This document shows positions 18,643 to 28,046 of a stretch of DNA of 64,000 bases, in pieces (within the stretch, counting starts at the first letter, position 1; each line of letters begins with the position of its first letter). The notes under the pieces are model-generated. The model made no database searches. It had not been told where the DNA came from and saw only the letters and a list, made by a program, of their open reading frames with translations. A program made the translations under genes and the position numbers. Origin of the DNA: Gemmatimonadaceae bacterium (lineage in GTDB: Bacteria; Gemmatimonadota; Gemmatimonadetes; Gemmatimonadales; Gemmatimonadaceae); contig JAICNG010000005.1 of NCBI GenBank assembly GCA_025931335.1, forward strand, positions 1 to 64,000, given 5' to 3'.

Positions 18643-20079
18643 ATGAGCTCGTCAATCGAGTCACTCGTCACCCGTGAGTACCAGCACGGCTTCGTCACCG
18701 ACGTCGAGACGGAGACCGTTCCGCGCGGGCTGAGCGAAGACACCGTCCGCCTGATCTCGGCGAAGAAGAACGAGCCGCCATTCATGCTCGAGTGGCGGCT
18801 GAAGGCGTATCGCCGCTGGCAGTCGATGACGGAGCCGCACTGGAGCAACGTCACGTACCCGGCCATCGACTACCAGGACATCATCTACTACTCGGCGCCG
18901 AAGAGCGTGAAGCCGCTCCAATCGCTCGACGAGGCCGATCCCGAGCTGCTGCGCACGTACGAGAAGCTCGGCATCCCGCTCACCGAGCAGAAGCGGCTCG
19001 CCGGCGTCGCCGTCGACGCCATCTTCGACAGCGTGTCGGTTGGGACGACGATGAAGGAGGAGCTGTCGAAGCTCGGGATCATCTTCTGCTCGTTCGGCGA
19101 AGCGGTGCAGCACCACCCCGAACTGGTGCAGAAGTACCTCGGGTCCGTCGTCCCCTACAGCGACAACTTCTTCGCCGCGCTCAACTCGGCGGTCTTCAGC
19201 GATGGGTCGTTCGTCTACGTGCCGCCGGGCGTTCGTTGCCCGATGGAGCTCTCGACGTATTTCCGGATCAACGCGGCCGACACGGGGCAGTTCGAGCGGA
19301 CGCTGATCATCGCCGACGAGGGAGCCTACGTGAGCTACCTCGAGGGGTGCACGGCGCCGAAGCGCGACCAGAACCAGCTGCACGCCGCGGTCGTCGAGCT
19401 GGTCGCGCTCGAGAACGCGACGGTGAAGTACTCGACGGTTCAGAACTGGTACGCGGGGGACTCCGAGGGGAAGGGTGGCATCTACAACTTCGTCACGAAG
19501 CGCGGGAAGTGCGTGGGCCGTCGCTCGAAGATCTCCTGGACGCAGGTGGAGACGGGCTCGGCGATCACGTGGAAGTATCCGAGCGTGATTCTCCAGGGCG
19601 ATGACTCGGTGGGCGAGTTCTACTCGGTGGCGGTGGTGAACAACCACCAGCAGGCCGACACCGGGACGAAGATGATCCACATCGGCAAGAACACGAAGTC
19701 GAACATCGTCTCGAAGGGGATCAGCGCGGGCCAGGGGAACAACTCCTATCGCGGCCGCGTGAAGGTGATGCCCAAGGCCGAGAACGCGCGCAACTACACG
19801 CAGTGCGACTCGATGCTGATCGGGAACCGCTGCGGCGCGCACACGTTCCCCTACATCGAGGTGCAGAACAACACGGCGACGGTCGAGCACGAGGCGTCGA
19901 CGTCGAAGATCGGTGAGGATCAGATCTTCTACTGCAAGCAGCGCGGCCTGTCGGCCGAGCATGCGGTGTCGATGATCGTGAGTGGCTTTTGCCGCGAAGT
20001 CTTCAAGGAGCTTCCGATGGAATTCGCCCTTGAAGCTCAACAGTTGTTGGGCATAACGCTCGAAGGGAGCGTAGGGTGA
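18643..20079 (+). CDS. sufB: Fe-S cluster assembly protein SufB
   Basis: Full-length homology-type motifs: [64 protein letters not shown]. Confidence 0.97.
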   Translation: MSSSIESLVTREYQHGFVTDVETETVPRGLSEDTVRLISAKKNEPPFMLEWRLKAYRRWQSMTEPHWSNVTYPAIDYQDIIYYSAPKSVKPLQSLDEADPELLRTYEKLGIPLTEQKRLAGVAVDAIFDSVSVGTTMKEELSKLGIIFCSFGEAVQHHPELVQKYLGSVVPYSDNFFAALNSAVFSDGSFVYVPPGVRCPMELSTYFRINAADTGQFERTLIIADEGAYVSYLEGCTAPKRDQNQLHAAVVELVALENATVKYSTVQNWYAGDSEGKGGIYNFVTKRGKCVGRRSKISWTQVETGSAITWKYPSVILQGDDSVGEFYSVAVVNNHQQADTGTKMIHIGKNTKSNIVSKGISAGQGNNSYRGRVKVMPKAENARNYTQCDSMLIGNRCGAHTFPYIEVQNNTATVEHEASTSKIGEDQIFYCKQRGLSAEHAVSMIVSGFCREVFKELPMEFALEAQQLLGITLEGSVG

Positions 20080-20086
20080 CGCAACC

Positions 20087-20180
20087 ACGATTGCGGATTG
20101 CGGACTGCGGATTGCGAGCGCGAGCTTCTCGCCGCTGGCCGGTCATACGCAATCCGGAATCCGCAGTCCGCAATCGAGTC
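20087..20180. repeat. GATTGCG-family hairpin repeat between sufB and sufC
   Basis: acgattgcggattgcggactgcggattgcgag / cgcaatccggaatccgcagtccgcaatcg. Confidence 0.9.
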
Positions 20181-20193
20181 TGAGACAACACAC

Positions 20194-20946
20194 ATGCTCG
20201 TCATAAAGAATCTGCATGCCTCCGTCGACGGGACCCCGATCCTCCGCGGCATTGACCTCGAGGTGAGGGCCGGCGAAGTCCACGCCGTCATGGGACCTAA
20301 CGGGTCCGGGAAGAGCACGCTCGCCCAGGTGCTCGCCGGGCACCCGGCGTACGAGGTGACCGAGGGAACGGCATACTATCAGGGCCGCGATCTCCTCGCC
20401 TTGGAACCGGAGGAGCGCGCGCAAGCGGGGGTGTTCCTCGCGTTTCAATATCCGGTGGAGATTCCCGGCGTGTCGAACGCGTATTTCCTCCGCTCGGCGT
20501 ACAACGAGCTGCGAAAGGCACGCGGCGATGAGGAAGTGGACCCGCTCGATTTCCTCCAGATCATGGAGGACCGGCTGAAGCTCGTCGACATGGACGACTC
20601 CATGCTCAACCGCTCGGTGAACGCGGGCTTCTCGGGCGGCGAGAAAAAGCGCAACGAGATCCTCCAGATGGCCGTGCTCCAGCCGACGCTCGCCATCCTC
20701 GATGAGACCGACTCGGGCCTCGACATCGATGCGCTGCGTGTCGTCGCGCATGGCGTGAACCAGCTCCGGCGTCCCGACAACGCGACGATCGTCGTCACGC
20801 ACTACCAGCGGCTGCTCAACTACATCATCCCCGATCGCGTGCACGTACTGGCGGCGGGACGGATCGTGAAGTCGGGCGGGAAGGAGCTCGCGCTCGAGCT
20901 CGAGGCGAAGGGCTACGACTGGGTGACCCCCGGAGCCGCGGCGTGA
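20194..20946 (+). CDS. sufC: Fe-S cluster assembly ATPase SufC
   Basis: MGPNGSGKSTLAQVLAG, SGGEKKRNEILQMAVLQPTLAILDETDSGLDIDAL. Confidence 0.96.
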   Translation: MLVIKNLHASVDGTPILRGIDLEVRAGEVHAVMGPNGSGKSTLAQVLAGHPAYEVTEGTAYYQGRDLLALEPEERAQAGVFLAFQYPVEIPGVSNAYFLRSAYNELRKARGDEEVDPLDFLQIMEDRLKLVDMDDSMLNRSVNAGFSGGEKKRNEILQMAVLQPTLAILDETDSGLDIDALRVVAHGVNQLRRPDNATIVVTHYQRLLNYIIPDRVHVLAAGRIVKSGGKELALELEAKGYDWVTPGAAA

Positions 20947-22328
20947 CGCAACCGTACCTCGCTGATTTCGAGACCTTCTCCGCCAACGGTGGCGGCGCCG
21001 GTCCCGACTGGCTGCCTCCCGTCCGTCGCGCGGCCATCGCGCGATTCGCGGCGCTCGGGTTCCCGACCCCGCGCAACGAGGATTGGCACTTTACCAGCGT
21101 CGCGCCGATCACGGAATCCGAGTTCCACCCGCTGACGGCGTCGTCAGGTGATGTGCAGGCCGAGGATCTCACGCCATTCCTCTTCGGCCGGCGCGACTGG
21201 CCGACGTTCGTCTTCGTGAACGGCCGGTATACGCCCGAGCTGTCCAGCGGCGATGGGGCACCCTCCGGTGTGCGCGTGATGGATCTGGCGCGGGCGTGGC
21301 GCGACGCCCCCGATCTGCTCAGGCCCCATCTCACGAAGGTCGCCACGTTCGACGCGCAGAGCTTCACGGCGCTGAATACCGCGTTCATGTCCGATGGCGC
21401 GCTCGTCCACGTGGCGAAGGACGTGCGGGCCGAGGTGCCGATTCACATCCTCCACGTCGTCGATCCCATCGCGGCGCGCGTCGTCATGCACCCGCGCCAT
21501 CTCCTCGTCGTCGATCGTCACGCGAGCGCTCGCATCATCGAGAGCTACGTCTCGCTCGGCACCGCCCGGTATTTCACCAACGCCGTCACCGAGATCGTGC
21601 TCGGCGAGGGCGCGCACCTGGCGCACTACAAGATTCAGCGGGAGAGTCAGCGGGCGTTTCACGTCGGCACAACGGAAGTGCGCCAGCCGCGTGACTCCAG
21701 GTTCTCGTCGTTCTCGTTCGCGACGGGCGCCGCGCTGTCGCGCACGAACATTTACACGACGCTCGAAGGCGAAGGCGCGGAAGTGTGGATGAACGGCCTG
21801 TACATGGTGGATGGCGAACAGCACGTCGACCATCAGACGCGCATCGAGCATGCGGCGCCGAGCTGCGCCAGCCACGAGGTCTACAAGGGCATCCTCGGCG
21901 GGGCGTCACACGGGGTGTTCAATGGCAAGGTGTTCGTGAGGCCGATCGCGCAAAAGACGGACGGCAAGCAGGAGAACAACAATCTCCTGCTGTCGGACAA
22001 GGCACGGGTGGACACGAAGCCGCAGCTCGAGATCTTCGCCGATGATGTCAAATGCACGCACGGCGCGACGGTCGGAAAGCTCGACGCGCTCTCCCTCTTC
22101 TACATGAGGAGCCGCGGTCTCCCCGCCGAGGTGGCGCGCCGCCTCCTGATCTACGCCTTCGCGGCCGACGTGCTGGAGCGGCTGGAGCTCGTGGAGGTTC
22201 GCGACGCACTCGAGGAGCTCACCCTGCAGCGGTTTTCGCTCATGGACAGCGGGCCAGGAGCCACGGGCCAAGGGCCAGAAGTCGGGTCACGGGTGGGGTC
22301 GGGGGCAGGATCACTCGGCGAGGACTGA
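20943..22328 (+). CDS. sufD: Fe-S cluster assembly protein SufD
   Basis: EHAAPSCASHEVYKGIL...DTKPQLEIFADDVKCTHGATVGKLD. Confidence 0.95.
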   Translation: MTQPYLADFETFSANGGGAGPDWLPPVRRAAIARFAALGFPTPRNEDWHFTSVAPITESEFHPLTASSGDVQAEDLTPFLFGRRDWPTFVFVNGRYTPELSSGDGAPSGVRVMDLARAWRDAPDLLRPHLTKVATFDAQSFTALNTAFMSDGALVHVAKDVRAEVPIHILHVVDPIAARVVMHPRHLLVVDRHASARIIESYVSLGTARYFTNAVTEIVLGEGAHLAHYKIQRESQRAFHVGTTEVRQPRDSRFSSFSFATGAALSRTNIYTTLEGEGAEVWMNGLYMVDGEQHVDHQTRIEHAAPSCASHEVYKGILGGASHGVFNGKVFVRPIAQKTDGKQENNNLLLSDKARVDTKPQLEIFADDVKCTHGATVGKLDALSLFYMRSRGLPAEVARRLLIYAFAADVLERLELVEVRDALEELTLQRFSLMDSGPGATGQGPEVGSRVGSGAGSLGED

Positions 22329-22372
22329 ACCGCGACCCCCGACCCGCGGCTCGGCCCGTGACCCCTGACCCG
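22250..22372. repeat. GGGCCA/GGGTCA-family hairpin repeat overlapping sufD 3' end
   Basis: gggccaggagccacgggccaagggccagaagtcgggtcacgggtggggtcggggg / ccgcgacccccgacccgcggctcggcccgtgacccctgaccc. Confidence 0.8.
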
Positions 22373-22382
22373 CCTCACTAAC

Positions 22383-22838
22383 GTGGACCTCTCAGCCCTC
22401 TACCAGTCCATCATCCTCGACCACAACCGCCGCCCGCGGAACTATCGCGAGCTCGCGGACGCGGATCGACGGTCGGAGGGGCGGAATCCGCTATGCGGCG
22501 ACGAGGTCACCGTGTGGCTCAAGATGGATGGGGATCGCATCGAGGACGCCTCGTTCCTCGGCTCGGGCTGCGCCATCTCGAAGGCGTCCGCGTCGATCAT
22601 GACGACCGCCGTCAAGGGAAAGACGCGGGCCGAGGCGTCCGCGCTCTTCGATCGCTTTCACGATCTGGTGACCGGGAACGCGTCGGCCCGCCCCGATGAT
22701 CCTGCCCTTGGCTCGCTCGCGGCGTTTTCCGGCGTGTCGCGATTCCCCGTGCGCGTAAAATGCGCGAGCCTCGCGTGGCATGCGATGCGCGCGGCGCTGC
22801 GCGGCGAGGGCGACGTGGCGACCACCGAGCGGCAGTGA
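22383..22838 (+). CDS. sufU: SufU-type Fe-S scaffold / sulfur acceptor
   Basis: YQSIILDHNRRPRNYREL; CGDEV, GSGCAIS, KCASLAW cysteines. Confidence 0.93.
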   Translation: MDLSALYQSIILDHNRRPRNYRELADADRRSEGRNPLCGDEVTVWLKMDGDRIEDASFLGSGCAISKASASIMTTAVKGKTRAEASALFDRFHDLVTGNASARPDDPALGSLAAFSGVSRFPVRVKCASLAWHAMRAALRGEGDVATTERQ

Positions 22839-23173
22839 GCCTGGGGCAGGCCGGGTTCCATCTCGCAGCCGCGCTGAAGGATGTGCCTGACGGGACGATG
22901 CTCTCGGTGCAACTCGAGACGGGGGAGCGGGTGTGCCTCTACAACTTTCGTGGTGAGATCGGCGCCGTGAGCGACACCTGCCCGCACCAGGACTTCCCGA
23001 TGTGCGATGGAACGCTGCTCGACGATGGAACGATCGAGTGCGCGTGGCATGGCGCACGCTTCGACCGGCGCACCGGCGATGTCCGCCGGCACCCGGCGAC
23101 CGATCCGCTCGCGATCTACGAGGTCGCGGTTCGCGACGGCCAGGTCTTCGTCGGCCCGCGGAAGACCGCATGA
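22835..23173 (+). CDS. Rieske-type [2Fe-2S] ferredoxin
   Basis: GTGA overlap with sufU; TCPHQDFPMC...ECAWHGARFD. Confidence 0.85.
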   Translation: MSLGQAGFHLAAALKDVPDGTMLSVQLETGERVCLYNFRGEIGAVSDTCPHQDFPMCDGTLLDDGTIECAWHGARFDRRTGDVRRHPATDPLAIYEVAVRDGQVFVGPRKTA

Positions 23174-24399
23174 CCCTCGCGCCGCGCTCCGATTTCCCGC
23201 TCCTGGCGGCCCATCCCGAGCTGTGCTATCTGGACACCGCGGCCACCTCGCAGAAGCCCCGTGCGGTGCTCGACGCCATCCGCGCGTACTACGAGCACGA
23301 CAACGCGAATCCTCATCGGGGCGCGTACGAGCTTTCGGTCCGCGCCACGGATCGCTACGCCGAGGCCCGCGCGCGCATCGCGCGCTTTCTCGGCGTCGCC
23401 GACCCCGCGTCGCTCATCTTCACACGTGGCACGACGGAATCCATCAATCTCGTCGCGGCGGCCTGGGGCCGGACGAACGTGCGCGCAGGCGACGAAATCG
23501 TCATCACCGGGCTCGAGCACCACGCCAACTTCGTTCCCTGGCAGCAGCTGGCGATCGAGCGGGGCGCCCATCTCCGCATCTGCGACCTGACGTCAAGCGG
23601 CGAGATCGATCTCGACTGCCTGACGAGTCTCATCGGCGAGAGGACGCGCGTGGTGGCCTTCAGCCACGTCTCCAATGCACTGGGGACGATCAATCCGGTG
23701 CGAGAGATCGCCGCGCTCGTGCGCGAGCGGTGCGACGCGATCATCGTCTGCGACGGCGCGCAGAGCGCCCCGCACATTCCGGTCAGGTTCGACACGCTGG
23801 GGATCGACTTCTACGCCTTCAGCGGCCACAAGATGCTCGGCCCCATGGGGATCGGCGGGTTGATCGGGCGGCGCGCCGTGCTCGAGGACATGTCACCGTA
23901 CCAGACCGGCGGTGACATGATTGAGTACGTGTTCGATGACCGGACGAGCTGGAACGTGCTCCCGCACAAGTTCGAGGCGGGAACGCCGAACGTCGCCGGA
24001 GCGGTGGGGCTGGCCGCGGCGGTCGAGTACCTCGAGGGCCTCGGCATGGACCGGGTCGCCGACCACGAGCAAACGATTCTCCGCACAGCGGTCGATGCGC
24101 TCGGCACACTCGAGGGAGTACGGCTCCTCGGCCCCCCGCTTTCACGCCGCAGCGGCGTCGTCTCCTTCGTCGTCGACGAGATCCATCCGCACGACCTCGC
24201 GACCGTCCTGGATGGCTACGGCGTGTGCGTGCGCGCGGGGCATCACTGCGCGCAACCGCTCATGCGCCGACTCGGAGTTCCCGCGACGACCCGGGCATCG
24301 TTCTACGTGTATACCGATGTGAGTGACGTCGCGCGCCTCGCCGAAGGGGTCGCGCGCGCACAGGCGATGTTCGCGCAGCCGAGCGCGCCGCAGCGCTGA
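23170..24399 (+). CDS. sufS: Cysteine desulfurase SufS
   Basis: YLDTAATSQKPRAVLDAI; YAFSGHKMLGPMGIGGL; RAGHHCAQPLMRRLG. Confidence 0.96.
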   Translation: MTLAPRSDFPLLAAHPELCYLDTAATSQKPRAVLDAIRAYYEHDNANPHRGAYELSVRATDRYAEARARIARFLGVADPASLIFTRGTTESINLVAAAWGRTNVRAGDEIVITGLEHHANFVPWQQLAIERGAHLRICDLTSSGEIDLDCLTSLIGERTRVVAFSHVSNALGTINPVREIAALVRERCDAIIVCDGAQSAPHIPVRFDTLGIDFYAFSGHKMLGPMGIGGLIGRRAVLEDMSPYQTGGDMIEYVFDDRTSWNVLPHKFEAGTPNVAGAVGLAAAVEYLEGLGMDRVADHEQTILRTAVDALGTLEGVRLLGPPLSRRSGVVSFVVDEIHPHDLATVLDGYGVCVRAGHHCAQPLMRRLGVPATTRASFYVYTDVSDVARLAEGVARAQAMFAQPSAPQR

Positions 24400-24817
24400 C
24401 GAGCTCGTCGAGGGCCGCCTCGACCTGATACAACCCGGGACGGAGCCGCAGCGCCGCGCGAAACGAGCTCATCGCGAGAAAGAGCTCACCGGAGTCCCGC
24501 AGCGAGATGCCTAACCGGGTGTGCGCCTCCGCGTCGAGCGGCCGTGCCGCGGCCGCCTCGCGAAGGTGCGCGACCGCCTCCGCGTGGCGCCCCTGTCCGG
24601 CGAGCGCGATCCCGAGGTAGAGCAACGCGTCCGCATCATCGGGGCGGCTCGCCAGAACGTCGCGAAACTCCCGCTCGGCGTCGGCGAACGCTTCCTCCTG
24701 AAGATGCTGCCAGCCGTCACTGAATGCGGCGTCGACCGCGCGCACCGCCGTCACCGCGAGGGGACGAGGGGCCAGTGTCTTCCACGACATCAGCGAGAGA
24801 AGTTTGCGGAGGCGCAT
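24260..24817 (-). CDS. TPR-repeat protein
   Basis: DALLYLGIALAGQGRHAEAVAHLREAAAARPLDAEAHTRLGISLRDSGEL; convergent overlap with sufS 3' end. Confidence 0.7.
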   Translation of the reverse strand: MRLRKLLSLMSWKTLAPRPLAVTAVRAVDAAFSDGWQHLQEEAFADAEREFRDVLASRPDDADALLYLGIALAGQGRHAEAVAHLREAAAARPLDAEAHTRLGISLRDSGELFLAMSSFRAALRLRPGLYQVEAALDELVSAAARSAARTSPVRARPLRRGARRHSHRYTRRTMPGSSRELRVGA

Positions 24818-25010
24818 GGCGGCGAGCGAGCGTGGTGATGAATCCTGTCGGTTCGCTCATAGGCACTCGCTGCGCCACACGCTCGATCAGATCCAAATAC
24901 CGATGGCAGAACGACTTGACATATTTCGAACCGGGCCCGCTCGTCTCACGCCGAGGACAGGTCGGGCCTGACGGTGAACGATGGAGAGGACACAAGGACG
25001 GGGATTTTCC

Positions 25011-25047
25011 CTCGAGCACCTCGAGCACCTCGAGCACCTCTCAGCAC
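25011..25047. repeat. CTCGAGCAC tandem repeat
   Basis: ctcgagcacctcgagcacctcgagcacctctcagcac; 9-mer unit. Confidence 0.85.
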
Positions 25048-26129
25048 AAGTGCACTGCCATCGCCTTGAAGCTCGCCCACACTTCGTTTCCGCGCGACAG
25101 CGCGAGCTCCTCAGCCGACCGAGTCGTGAGGGCCGCGATGAGTGGCGTGTCGTGAACGTCGATCGTCACGCGCGTGAGGGCGCCGGACGACGCCACCTCC
25201 GTGATGCGCCCGCGAAAGACGTTGCGCGCCGACGATGGGTGCGGCTCGACCGATACCAGTATCTCTTCCGCGCGAATCACGGCGTGGCCCGCCCCCTCGG
25301 CCGCATCGCCCACGGTGTACAGTGTCAGTGGCCCGGCGCGGAACTCGATGGCGTGCTTTCCGCGCGCCGTGACATCGTGCACGTCCTCGTCGGATGCGCT
25401 CCAGTCGGGCGCGACGTCGCGCAGATGGTGGACGGTGCCGGCAAGGACGTTCTCCGCACCGAGGAACTCGGCGATGTACGGTGATGCCGGCTCGCGAAAG
25501 ACGCGCTCGGGAGGTCCGGATTGGAGAACGCGACCGCCGTCGAGAAGGATCGCGACGTCGCCGAGCAGGCCCGCTTCGGTGAAATCGTGCGTCACCTGGA
25601 GCACCGTGATGTTCCAATCCTGATGCAGCGTGCGAACCTCGCGACGAACACGCACGCGGCGGCGCGGGTCGAGCGCGCTGAACGGCTCATCGAGGAGGAG
25701 AATGGATGGCCGCGCGGCCAGCGCGCGCGCGATGGCGACGAGTTGGCGCTCCCCGCCGGAGAGGCCGCGCACTGATCGCCCGACGAGCGCCTCGACGCCA
25801 AGTCGCTCGATCGTCTCGCGGGCAACGGCTGCGTTCGCCGCACCGTAGGCGATGTTCTCGTCGACGCTGAGGTGCGGAAAGAGATACCCGTGCTGGTAGA
25901 CAAAGCCCACGCGCCGCGCCTCCGGGGGAAGCCCACGCATGTCGCGCCCGTCGAGGGTGACCGTGCCGCCGCGCAGCGGTCGAATCCCGGCGATCGTCTC
26001 CAGCAATGTCGTCTTGCCGGACCCCGCCGGTCCGATGACGACACCATACTTGCCGGTGGGCACGGCGAACGAGACATCGCGCAGCTCGAACGCCCCCAGG
26101 CGCGCCTGAACGCCCTGTAGACCGATCAC
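25041..26129 (-). CDS. ABC transporter ATPase, molybdate/tungstate type, with C-terminal TOBE-like domain
   Basis: [52 protein letters not shown] overlap with permease. Confidence 0.85.
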   Translation of the reverse strand: MIGLQGVQARLGAFELRDVSFAVPTGKYGVVIGPAGSGKTTLLETIAGIRPLRGGTVTLDGRDMRGLPPEARRVGFVYQHGYLFPHLSVDENIAYGAANAAVARETIERLGVEALVGRSVRGLSGGERQLVAIARALAARPSILLLDEPFSALDPRRRVRVRREVRTLHQDWNITVLQVTHDFTEAGLLGDVAILLDGGRVLQSGPPERVFREPASPYIAEFLGAENVLAGTVHHLRDVAPDWSASDEDVHDVTARGKHAIEFRAGPLTLYTVGDAAEGAGHAVIRAEEILVSVEPHPSSARNVFRGRITEVASSGALTRVTIDVHDTPLIAALTTRSAEELALSRGNEVWASFKAMAVHLC

Positions 26130-26944
26130 GCTTCCCCCGCCCACCCGGCGTCCGTCGCCGCTCGTCCGTACCTCAGCGCGCGCAGCAGCGTCAACGGGAC
26201 CAACGACAGAATCGCCAGCACGGCCGCCACCGGCAGGGCTTCGGACAATCCGAAGCTGGTAAAGCGGTCGAAGCTCAGCACGCTCGCGGCCTTGGGGTTG
26301 TAGGTGATGACCACGATCGCCCCGAACTCGCTCACGGCACGGGCCCACATCACCACCGCCGCCGCGACGAGACCGCGCATCGACAATGGCAGCGACACGC
26401 GCCGGAAGGCGCGCCAGGGCGGGTCGCCTAACGTCCTCGCGACGGCCTCGTATCGTGGATCGACGCGCGCAAACGCCTCACGAGCCCCGCTCACGTACAG
26501 CGGAGCCGATACAAAGAGCATCGCGACCGCGATGCCGATCGGAGAGCCGACGATACGAATGCCCGCCTCGAGGGCGGCCCCGCCAACGGCGCTGTCGCGG
26601 CCGAGCACGAGAAGCAGCGCGATCCCGGCAACGGGGTGCGGGATGAGCAGCGGCAGATCCAGGACCGCCGAGAGGATCGCGCGGCCGCGGAACTGTTTGC
26701 GGGCGAGGAGGTAGGCGATCGGCGTCCCGCCGGCGACCCCGCACAATACCGCCGCGGTCGCGGTCACGAGCGTCAGCCACAGCGAGGACCGCAACTCGGC
26801 ATCGGTCGTGAGCTTGCGAAGCCCGCTTCCGCCGCCCGTCGCGACGAGCTCCGCGATCGGGGCGACGAGGAAAAGGAGGAAGATGGACGCGAGCGTCGCG
26901 GCGACGACGCTGGCGACGCGGTGCGAAAGGCGAGAAGGGGTCAA
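26126..26944 (-). CDS. ABC transporter permease, molybdate/tungstate type
   Basis: Multi-TM; EAVARTLGDPPWRAFRRVSLPLSMRGL EAA motif; start uncertain. Confidence 0.82.
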   Translation of the reverse strand: MTPSRLSHRVASVVAATLASIFLLFLVAPIAELVATGGGSGLRKLTTDAELRSSLWLTLVTATAAVLCGVAGGTPIAYLLARKQFRGRAILSAVLDLPLLIPHPVAGIALLLVLGRDSAVGGAALEAGIRIVGSPIGIAVAMLFVSAPLYVSGAREAFARVDPRYEAVARTLGDPPWRAFRRVSLPLSMRGLVAAAVVMWARAVSEFGAIVVITYNPKAASVLSFDRFTSFGLSEALPVAAVLAILSLVPLTLLRALRYGRAATDAGWAGEA

Positions 26945-27064
26945 AGGGCTCGAAGGCGGTCGAGGGCGGTCAAGGGGGCGCGAGGGAAATCTGACTCGCC
27001 GAGAGGATGCCTGCCAATCGCCCCTCCACCGCCCTCCACCGCCTTCGACCCCCTCGACCCCTCA
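26936..27064. repeat. GGTCGAGGGC-family hairpin repeat
   Basis: ggggtcaaagggctcgaaggcggtcgagggcggtcaaggggg / cccctccaccgccctccaccgccttcgaccccctcgacccc. Confidence 0.85.
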
Positions 27065-27080
27065 TCGTATATTCCCCCCC

Positions 27081-28046
27081 ATGCCGAATCCCGCCGTCGA
27101 GATCCAACACGTCTGGAAGCGCTACACCGGGCATGTGGCCGTGCGCGATCTCTCGCTCATCGTTCCCCGCGGCTCCGTGTACGGGCTGCTGGGACCGAAC
27201 GGTGCCGGGAAGACCACGACGATCCGGATGCTCCTCAACATCATAGCCCCGGATGAGGGGACGATCCGCATCTTCGGCGAGCCGCACTCGAAACCGGGGA
27301 TCACCGACCGGGTCGGCTACCTCCCCGAGGAGCGCGGGCTCTATCGCAAGATGCAGGTGCGCCGAGTTCTGCGATTTCTCGCCCAGCTCAAGGGGATGTC
27401 GGCCGGCGACGCCGATCGCAGAATCGATGAATGGCTCGAGCGGCTCGCGCTGAGAACCGCCGAGAAGGACTGGGGCGACGCGAAAGTCGATGAGCTGTCG
27501 CGGGGCATGCAACAGAAGGTCCAGTTCATCTCGACGCTCATCCACGACCCGGAGCTCGTCATTCTCGACGAGCCGTTCAGCGGCCTCGATCCCATCAACG
27601 CGCAGGCGCTGAAGGACATCGTCGTCGAGCTTCGGCAGCGTGGCAAATCGGTGATCTTCAGCACGCACCTCATGGACAACGCGGAACGTCTCTGCGACTC
27701 GGTGTGCATCATCGCGCGGGGGGGGAAAGTGCTCGACGGAGCCGTCGCCGAGGTCAAGGCGCGGCAGGGCGATCGTCACGTGGCGGTGGTGCTCTCGAAC
27801 GGGACGCCCGCCGGCGTTCCCGAGATTCTCCGCGACCGTGCGCTCGTCGCCCGCTGTGACGACTCCAACCGCATGCTGGAGATCGAGCTGGCGCCTCGCG
27901 CATCGGCCCAGGAGCTGTTGACGCGGCTTCTCGGTGCCGGCGCGACGATCGAACGGTTCGAGCTCGTGCGCCCGTCTCTGCACCGCATCTTCCTCGACCG
28001 CGTGGGCGCGACCGGTGTCGAGGAGGGGATGAGCGGCCATGGGTAA
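27081..28046 (+). CDS. natA: ABC transporter ATP-binding protein (NatA-like)
   Basis: GLLGPNGAGKTTTIRMLLNII; LSRGMQQKVQFISTLIHDPELVILDEPFSGLD. Confidence 0.92.
   Translation: MPNPAVEIQHVWKRYTGHVAVRDLSLIVPRGSVYGLLGPNGAGKTTTIRMLLNIIAPDEGTIRIFGEPHSKPGITDRVGYLPEERGLYRKMQVRRVLRFLAQLKGMSAGDADRRIDEWLERLALRTAEKDWGDAKVDELSRGMQQKVQFISTLIHDPELVILDEPFSGLDPINAQALKDIVVELRQRGKSVIFSTHLMDNAERLCDSVCIIARGGKVLDGAVAEVKARQGDRHVAVVLSNGTPAGVPEILRDRALVARCDDSNRMLEIELAPRASAQELLTRLLGAGATIERFELVRPSLHRIFLDRVGATGVEEGMSGHG

Noticed and set aside
18661-20088. 475-aa antisense ORF opposite sufB (also 61057-62442, 6343-7896, 49178-50614, 29452-31218, 34515-36626)
   Set aside because: Arg/His/Val-rich shadow translations typical of high-GC third-position bias; the opposite strand encodes a recognisable conserved protein in each case.
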